The notes below the pieces were generated by a model. The model did not search any database. It had not been told where the DNA came from and saw nothing but the letters and a program-made list of their open reading frames with translations. A stretch of DNA of 10,833 bases from Deltaproteobacteria bacterium (GTDB lineage: Bacteria; Myxococcota; Myxococcia; Myxococcales; 40CM-4-68-19). Where the stretch lies: the NCBI GenBank assembly GCA_005879505.1, contig VBKQ01000129.1, positions 1 through 10,833 on the forward strand, in the 5' to 3' direction. Positions 6,200-10,833 of the stretch are shown here, in pieces. The position numbers were made by a program, and so were the translations under genes. The number at the start of each line of letters is the position of its first letter. Position 1 is the first letter of the stretch.

Positions 6200-9100
6200 G
6201 TGACCCGCTTTCTTGGATGGGATCGCCCTGCCCGGTATGTGCTCGCACTGCTGCTCTCGGTCACCGCGGCGACGGGTTTCGCGCAAACGGCCCCGACGGT
6301 GCGCATCCACTACCACCGCGATGTCCCCGACTACACGGGTTGGCAGCTGTACACCTGGTACGGAGCGCTGAATCCGAGCCCGCAATGGAATCCCGCCCAG
6401 CCGCCTACTGCGCCCGACGGCTTTGGCGTGTACTACGACGTCGCAGTCAATACGGCGGACACGGGACTGAACTTCATCCTGCACGACGCGTCGGGCAACA
6501 ACAAGAACTGCCCGAACGACATGTTCTTCCCCTTCCCGCCGGGCATCAAGAACGGAACGCAGAATCTGGCGGAGATCTGGCAGCTGCAGGACGACTGCAC
6601 CATCTACACCTCGGTCCCCGCATTCAAGGTCGGGGACGTGAACAAGGCGAAGGCCCACTGGCTGTTGCCCGACACCATCGCCTGGCCGGGAGCGGCCGCC
6701 GCCAACCCGGATGGCACCAACACGTATCGGCTGTACTACGCGGCGAATGGGGGAATCACCTCGGACGCGAGCGGCGTGTCCGGGGGGCCCTACATCCGGC
6801 TGTCCGTGGTTAAAGACGGCTTGAGTGCGGAACTCAGGGAAAAGTACCCGTTCATCGCCATGGCCACGGCGTTGAGTCTTCGTCCCAAGGATCTGCCCGC
6901 GGTCCCTGGGATCCTGAAGGGGCAGGTCGTCGTCGCGAGCTTCGACCGCAGCGGGAAGCTGGTGGACGCGACCGGGCTCCAGATGCCAGGCGTGCTCGAT
7001 TCCCTGTGCACCTACTCCGGCAAGCTCGGCGCCGTCGTGTCCGCGTCCGACCCCGGCGATCCGGCTGGCGGCATGCAGTTTCGCCTCTGGGCGCCGACTG
7101 CCAAGTCGGTCAAACTATACGTCTATGACTCGCCCACTTCGCCGCCCTCGAAGGTCGCGCCGATGTCCTGGAATTCCAGCACGTGCGTGTGGACGGCGGA
7201 CGGCGACTCCGGCTGGGCGAACAGGAAGTACTACAAGTACGAGGTCAACGTCTTCGTTCGCCTGACCGGCAAGGTCGAGACCAATCTCGTGACCGATCCA
7301 TACTCCCTGGGGTTATCCGTCGACAGCCAGCGCAGCCTGGTGACCGACCTGCGCAGCCCCGAAACCATGCCCCTCGGGTGGGAGGAGGGAAGAGTCGCCA
7401 CGGGCGGTAGCGGACCCCTTTCCGCCTACGAGCTGCACATCCGGGATTTCAGCATCAGCGACACGAGCATCCCGCAGCCGGATCGCGGCAAGTTCATGGC
7501 GTTCACGGACAGCCGATCGAGGGGAATGACGCACCTGCGTGAGCTCGCCCAGGCCGGCCTCACCTACGTTCACTTGCTCCCGTCGTTCGACATCGCGACA
7601 GTGCCGGAGGATCCCAGCCGACAGATGACCCCGGTGATCCCCAATGCGGCACCGGATTCGGACGCCCAGCAGGCCGCGATCTTCCCGGTCCGGGACGTGG
7701 ACGGATTCAACTGGGGCTACGATCCCTGGCACTACACCGTCCCCGAGGGCAGCTACGCGAGCGACGCGAACGGCGTCGCACGAATCCGCGAATACCGGGC
7801 GATGGTCAAAGCGCTCCACGACGCCGGGCTCAAGGTCATCATGGACGTGGTCTACAACCACACCACGGCTTCGGGACAAGATGCCAAGTCGGTGCTCGAT
7901 AAAATCGTGCCTGGCTACTACCACCGGCTGAATGCGGTCGGCAACGTACTCACAGACAGTTGCTGCTCCGATACCGCTGCCGAGCACGCGATGTTCGAGA
8001 AGCTGATGATCGACTCGACGGAGACCTGGACGCGTGAATACCAGGTGGACGGGTACCGGTTCGACCTGATGAGCTTCCACCCCAGGTCGACGATGCTGAA
8101 ACTACGCGCCAACCTGCAGCGCTTCAACCCGGATGTCTACATCTACGGCGAAGGGTGGAACTTCGGCGCCGTAGGCAACAATGCGCGGTTCGTCCAGGCC
8201 TCGCAGCTCAACCTCGCTGGCACCGGCATCGGGACGTTCAGCGATCGCCTGCGCGATGCCGTCCGGGGAGGTGGCCCATTCGACGGGGGCGAGAACTTCG
8301 TGCGGAACCAAGGGTTCATCAATGGCCTGTGGTACGACAACAATGACGTTGCGGGCCTGCAGACGGCGGGACAGAGGGACTGGCTGCTCCACCTGAGGGA
8401 CCTCATCATGGTGGGGCTCGCCGGGAATCTGAAGGACTACCCGCTGGTGGACAAGGACGGCAATCTCAAGCTCGGTTCGCAGATCGACTACTTCGGCCAA
8501 CCCGCCGGGTATACGGGCAGTCCCCGCGAGAACATCGTCTACGCCTCGGCCCACGACAACCAGACCCTCTTCGACATCAGCCAGTACAAGCTGCCGGTGG
8601 GCACGAGCCTGGCCGATCGAGTCCGCGCCCAGACCGTGGGCCTGGGTATCATCGCGCTCGCACAGGGCGTCTCCTTCTTCCACGCCGGCGACGACCTGCT
8701 CCGGTCGAAGTCGTTCGACAACAACAGCTACAACTCGGGCGATTGGTTCAATCGGATCGACTTCACCTACCAATCCAACAACTTTGGTGTCGGCCTGCCG
8801 CCTGCCTGGGGCGGGAACGACGGCAACTGGTCCGTGATGGCACCGTTTCTGCGGAATCAGGCCCTGAAGCCGGCCTCGGAACAGATCGACCAAGCTCGAA
8901 GGAACTTCCTCGATCTGCTCCAGATCCGGACGAGCTCTCCGCTCCTCAATCTGCCCACGGCCGCGGAGGTGATTGACCGGGTCAAGTTCTATAACACCGG
9001 CCCGATCCGCCCGATGGGAAATCCTGCATTGATCGTGATGGCCATCTCGGGCGACGCCGGCCGCGGCCTCATCGTGTTCTTCAATGCCAGCAAGGTATCC

Positions 9101-9283
9101 GTCGCGTATACGCCGAGGACTGGCGGGCACGCGGACTACAAGTCTGCGTCCGTGCATTTGCACCCCGTGCAACGTAGCGGCGCCGATGACGTGGTCAAGG
9201 GATCGACCTTCGATTCCGCCCACGGTACGTTCAACGTCCCTCCACGAACGACGGCCGTCTTCGTCGTTGGCGATCCTGGCTAG
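6200..9283 (+). CDS. Secreted pullulanase-type alpha-1,6-glucosidase (GH13)
   Basis: 1027 residues. A signal peptide (Arg3, Arg9, Arg12; hydrophobic 13-24; likely cut after Ala28, GFA) has no lipobox cysteine, so it should be a soluble exported enzyme rather than a PulA-type lipoprotein. Domains in order: CBM41 starch-binding (about 33-135), a pullulanase N2-like region (about 140-270), CBM48 (about 275-395, FRLWAPTAKSVKLYVYD), GH13 barrel (about 405-865), C-terminal beta domain (about 880-1027). The pullulanase signature NWGYDPWHY starts at Asn504. GH13 regions I-IV are DVVYNH (549-554), GYRFD with nucleophile Asp622, YGEGW with acid/base Glu651, and SAHDN with Asp786. All three catalytic acids are present, so it should hydrolyse alpha-1,6 branches of pullulan, amylopectin or limit dextrin. 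Length and order match the bacterial pullulanase/plant limit-dextrinase subfamily. No other starch or maltodextrin gene is adjacent. It is divergent from doxX, with 144 bases between starts. Confidence 0.95.
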   Translation: MTRFLGWDRPARYVLALLLSVTAATGFAQTAPTVRIHYHRDVPDYTGWQLYTWYGALNPSPQWNPAQPPTAPDGFGVYYDVAVNTADTGLNFILHDASGNNKNCPNDMFFPFPPGIKNGTQNLAEIWQLQDDCTIYTSVPAFKVGDVNKAKAHWLLPDTIAWPGAAAANPDGTNTYRLYYAANGGITSDASGVSGGPYIRLSVVKDGLSAELREKYPFIAMATALSLRPKDLPAVPGILKGQVVVASFDRSGKLVDATGLQMPGVLDSLCTYSGKLGAVVSASDPGDPAGGMQFRLWAPTAKSVKLYVYDSPTSPPSKVAPMSWNSSTCVWTADGDSGWANRKYYKYEVNVFVRLTGKVETNLVTDPYSLGLSVDSQRSLVTDLRSPETMPLGWEEGRVATGGSGPLSAYELHIRDFSISDTSIPQPDRGKFMAFTDSRSRGMTHLRELAQAGLTYVHLLPSFDIATVPEDPSRQMTPVIPNAAPDSDAQQAAIFPVRDVDGFNWGYDPWHYTVPEGSYASDANGVARIREYRAMVKALHDAGLKVIMDVVYNHTTASGQDAKSVLDKIVPGYYHRLNAVGNVLTDSCCSDTAAEHAMFEKLMIDSTETWTREYQVDGYRFDLMSFHPRSTMLKLRANLQRFNPDVYIYGEGWNFGAVGNNARFVQASQLNLAGTGIGTFSDRLRDAVRGGGPFDGGENFVRNQGFINGLWYDNNDVAGLQTAGQRDWLLHLRDLIMVGLAGNLKDYPLVDKDGNLKLGSQIDYFGQPAGYTGSPRENIVYASAHDNQTLFDISQYKLPVGTSLADRVRAQTVGLGIIALAQGVSFFHAGDDLLRSKSFDNNSYNSGDWFNRIDFTYQSNNFGVGLPPAWGGNDGNWSVMAPFLRNQALKPASEQIDQARRNFLDLLQIRTSSPLLNLPTAAEVIDRVKFYNTGPIRPMGNPALIVMAISGDAGRGLIVFFNASKVSVAYTPRTGGHADYKSASVHLHPVQRSGADDVVKGSTFDSAHGTFNVPPRTTAVFVVGDPG

Positions 9284-9386
9284 GACTAGAAGGTTACACG
9301 AGCGCATCTTCGCCTACGACGCGGAGGGCGGATTCGTTGTGTAGAGTGGGGGCCTGGGAGGTCCTCTGCTCGCGTGGCTATCGCGT

Positions 9387-9854
9387 GTGTTCCTGATCGC
9401 CACCGGCGCCTGGCACGCGCGGGCGTACGCGCGTGATTTCGTGCGCGAGTACATCCGGAAGCTCGTGCGCGATCGTCTGCGCACCGCTCTCGTCCTCACC
9501 ATCTCGCAGCTGGGACTCCTCGCCGGCACCGCCTTCGGCGTCCGCTGCCTGGGCGAGCCCTTCGCGGGCCGTCTGCTTGGGTCCGCGCTCGTCTGGTTTC
9601 TCATCGTATTCAACCTGAACCGCTTCTTCAGCGAGACCGTCCCTGAAATCGCGGAGGCCCGCCGGCACCTCGCCGGGCCGGTTGGCCACGTCATCCGCGG
9701 GATGCTCGGGATCTCCATAGCCAAGGAGCTGGTCGAGATGGAGCTGATCGTGCTCGCGGTCTGCCTCGTCCTCGGCCTCTACGTCCGCCTGGGCGTGAGC
9801 AGCACTTTCAATCTCCTCGCCCCGTGGCGGGAGCTCCTCGTCGCCTTACGGTAG
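9387..9854 (+). CDS. Small membrane protein of unknown function (155 aa)
   Basis: I do not recognise a family. From the GTG at 9387 the product is 155 residues: a basic amphipathic N-terminal stretch rich in Arg (10-32), then three hydrophobic segments (about 33-52, 62-80 and 118-138), with a polar stretch between the second and third that contains an acidic-basic patch (SETVPEIAEARRHL, 82-95). There is no signal peptide and no cysteine pair. The start is uncertain. A GGGAGG at 9356-9361 lies too far from the GTG but only 4 bases from an in-frame CTG at 9366, which would add seven residues (LLAWLSR) and make the N-terminus more hydrophobic. An in-frame stop at 9342-9344 limits any longer form. 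Its end overlaps the HAD gene by 9 bases, tail to tail. Codon use is typical of the window. Confidence 0.7.
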   Translation: MFLIATGAWHARAYARDFVREYIRKLVRDRLRTALVLTISQLGLLAGTAFGVRCLGEPFAGRLLGSALVWFLIVFNLNRFFSETVPEIAEARRHLAGPVGHVIRGMLGISIAKELVEMELIVLAVCLVLGLYVRLGVSSTFNLLAPWRELLVALR

Positions 9855-10517
9855 GACGCCGAGCTCGTCCAGGCTGGCCGCGAGCTCGGCCGGGTCGCGG
9901 TAGACGCGGTAGGCGCCGGCGGCCAGCAGCTCGTCGGATCCGTACCCGCCGGTGAGCAGGCCCACGCTGAACATGCGCGCGCGGCGCGCGGCCAGCAGAT
10001 CCCACACCGCGTCACCGATGACGTAGCACTCTTCCGCGGGAATGGAGAGGCGCTCCGCCGCCGTCACGAACAGGTCCGGTGCCGGCTTGGCCCGAGCCAC
10101 GTCACCGCGATCGATGACGATGGTGCTCGCCGGTACCGACAACGCCTCAAGCGAGGCGTCGATCTCTGGATGACGCCCGGAGGTCGCAATCGCGTGCGCG
10201 ACGTTCAGCTCGCGCAGCCGCTCGAGCAGCTGAACGGCCCCGGGCAGGGCACGGCGGGTCTGCGCGAGCGAGCGGAAGATCTCGCCGTGCCGCTTCTGCA
10301 GCGCCTCCGCCTGCGCGGCCGAGAGCGGCCGGCCCACTTCCCGGGAAACGGCACGCGTGAATAGACCGCCGCTCATCCCGATACGCCGGTGGATGCGCCA
10401 TCCATCGATGGTCATCCCCGCCTCTTCCAGCGCCTGCTGCCAGGCGACCACGTGCGGGTAGACCGTGTCGACCAGCGTTCCATCCAGGTCGAAAATGAGC
10501 GCGCGCATGGACGCCAT
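9846..10517 (-). CDS. HAD superfamily phosphatase (subfamily IA, phosphoglycolate phosphatase / phosphoglucomutase-like)
   Basis: 223 residues with the four HAD motifs: FDLDGT (9-14; nucleophile Asp10, acid/base Asp12), ATSG (111-114; Ser/Thr of motif II), KPAPD (144-148; Lys144) and GDAVWD (168-173; metal-binding Asp169 and Asp173). The helical cap inserted after motif I (about 18-90) makes it subfamily IA, with Gph, beta-phosphoglucomutase and sugar-phosphate phosphatases. It should act in the cytoplasm as a Mg2+-dependent phosphatase on a small phosphate ester; the substrate cannot be told. The ATG at 10517 is given, but an ATG three codons later (10508, MRALIFDLDG) fits the usual very short N-terminus equally well, and neither has a clear ribosome binding site. 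It is divergent from the MarR gene and shares the 93-base intergenic region with it. Confidence 0.9.
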   Translation of the reverse strand: MASMRALIFDLDGTLVDTVYPHVVAWQQALEEAGMTIDGWRIHRRIGMSGGLFTRAVSREVGRPLSAAQAEALQKRHGEIFRSLAQTRRALPGAVQLLERLRELNVAHAIATSGRHPEIDASLEALSVPASTIVIDRGDVARAKPAPDLFVTAAERLSIPAEECYVIGDAVWDLLAARRARMFSVGLLTGGYGSDELLAAGAYRVYRDPAELAASLDELGVLP

Positions 10518-10550
10518 CTAGAACACACCGCGGCCCGGCCGTCTCGATTG

Positions 10551-10579
10551 TTGACAAATAACAGTAGATCAGTTGACAT
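10551..10579 (+). promoter_or_regulatory. Candidate promoter of the MarR-type regulator
   Basis: TTGACA at 10551-10556 matches the -35 consensus perfectly. Seventeen bases on, TGACAT (10574-10579) keeps 3 of 6 positions of a -10 box and lies inside the palindrome. This AT-rich patch stands out from the GC-rich surroundings. A start of transcription near 10586 would leave a leader of about 25 bases before the ATG. Confidence 0.4.
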
Positions 10580-10590
10580 CGTCAACTGAT
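10568..10590. promoter_or_regulatory. Perfect palindromic operator candidate upstream of the MarR gene
   Basis: Arms ATCAGTTGAC (10568-10577) and GTCAACTGAT (10581-10590) are exact complements separated by ATC. A 10+3+10 palindrome is typical of the site bound by a winged-helix dimer. It covers the candidate -10 box and lies 20 bases before the start of the MarR gene, which fits negative autoregulation, and could also affect the divergent HAD gene. The TTGACA of the -35 (10551) repeats the half-site TTGAC exactly 22 bases, about two helical turns, upstream of the one in the left arm (10573). Confidence 0.65.
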
Positions 10591-10610
10591 TGCCGGCAAG
10601 CTCCCTGCCG

Positions 10611-10833
10611 ATGTCCCAATCGCTCGACTCCTGTGTCACCGGCGTCCGCCACTTCAACCGCTTCTACACGCGGAGGATCGGCGTCCTGCGCGAAGGCCTC
10701 TTGGACAGTGCGCTCTCGCTCACCGAGGCGCGAGTGCTCTACGAGCTGGCGGGAGGGGAGGGGACCACCGCGAGCGAGGTGTGCAGCGAGCTGGGGCTGG
10801 ATGCGGGATACCTGAGCCGCATCCTCCGGGGTT
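10611..10833 (+). CDS. MarR-type winged-helix regulator, probably N-terminal part of a MarR-GNAT fusion (cut by window end)
   Basis: The first 74 residues are seen; the gene runs off the right edge with no stop. FNRFYTRRIGVLREGLLDSALSLTEARVLYELA (residues 15-47) followed by ASEVCSELGLDAGYLSRILRG (54-74) is the N-terminal helix and the helix-turn-helix of MarR-type regulators. The wording 'HFNRFYTRRIGVLREGLLDS' and 'LDAGYLSRILR' is the form found in bifunctional proteins that carry a GNAT acetyltransferase domain after the MarR domain; that second half lies outside the window. Such proteins bind DNA as dimers and may acetylate an amine, possibly coupling ligand sensing to regulation. The ATG at 10611 has no clear ribosome binding site; a small CGGCA/TGCCG hairpin (10594-10610) sits directly before it. 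The palindrome at 10568-10590 is the likely own operator. Confidence 0.82.
   Translation, partial: MSQSLDSCVTGVRHFNRFYTRRIGVLREGLLDSALSLTEARVLYELAGGEGTTASEVCSELGLDAGYLSRILRG

Noticed and set aside
5585..6658. DoxX read as a 357-residue protein with an extended N-terminus
   Set aside because: The first 201 residues are antisense to the pullulanase and low in fold signal. A strong AGGAGGG sits directly before the ATG at 6055, and 156 residues is a normal DoxX length.
7313..9307. Two long minus-strand frames antisense to the pullulanase
   Set aside because: Both translate to compositionally odd sequence rich in Val, Arg, Glu and His with no domain, while the plus strand has every GH13 motif.
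9284..9386. Intergenic stretch after the pullulanase, checked for a terminator or small RNA
   Set aside because: No clean stem with a T-run and no tRNA-like structure was seen; only the imperfect GC-rich repeat around 9349-9366.
10594..10610. Small hairpin CGGCA/TGCCG just before the MarR ATG, considered as a riboswitch or attenuator
   Set aside because: A 5-bp stem with a 7-base loop is common by chance at this GC content, and the leader is too short for a riboswitch.

Overview
The window is gene-dense and GC-rich (roughly two thirds G+C by eye), with strong third-position G/C bias, GTG as well as ATG starts, and many long shadow frames. Gene content and style (a MarR-GNAT regulator, a DoxX protein, a CPA2 antiporter with a C-terminal TrkA-C domain, a large secreted pullulanase, and an ACP/acyl-ligase pair next to a hexapeptide acetyltransferase) suggest a soil or sediment bacterium of the myxobacterial/deltaproteobacterial kind. 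This is an inference from style, not a taxonomic identification. I saw no tRNA, rRNA, CRISPR array, insertion sequence or phage gene, and no gene-free stretch longer than about 145 bases.

Left part (1-2989). The end of a hexapeptide-repeat (serine-acetyltransferase-like) gene is followed by a small acyl carrier protein. The ACP overlaps by 4 bases an AMP-forming acyl ligase. This looks like the tail of a cluster that loads and transfers an acyl or aminoacyl group, possibly for exopolysaccharide decoration. The ligase runs head-on into a class I/II aminotransferase on the opposite strand. Both homologous stretches stop at the same place (about 1838). The ligase lacks its last 40 or so residues, including the expected A10 catalytic lysine, and the aminotransferase lacks its own stop codon. 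Each frame then reads through as antisense of the other. This is the most unusual feature of the window: a deletion, an inversion or an assembly join.

Middle (3029-6055). A 695-residue CPA2-type cation:proton antiporter has a C-terminal TrkA-C domain but no visible NAD-binding TrkA-N domain. It converges on a two-gene minus-strand unit: a DoxX family membrane protein followed by a 117-residue protein of unknown function. A 7-bp perfect inverted repeat spans both facing stop codons.

Right part (6200-10833). A complete secreted pullulanase-type debranching enzyme (CBM41, CBM48, GH13 catalytic barrel, C-terminal domain, all three catalytic acids present) is divergent from doxX. After it come a small unknown membrane protein and a minus-strand HAD phosphatase whose 3' end overlaps it by 9 bases. 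At the right edge a MarR-type regulator starts, probably the N-terminal part of a MarR-GNAT fusion. It is preceded by a -35-like TTGACA and a perfect 10+3+10 palindrome that looks like its own operator.

Apart from the left-edge ACP/ligase module and its broken junction, these are recognisable families in ordinary arrangement. I did not find a clear new defence, mobile or biosynthetic system.
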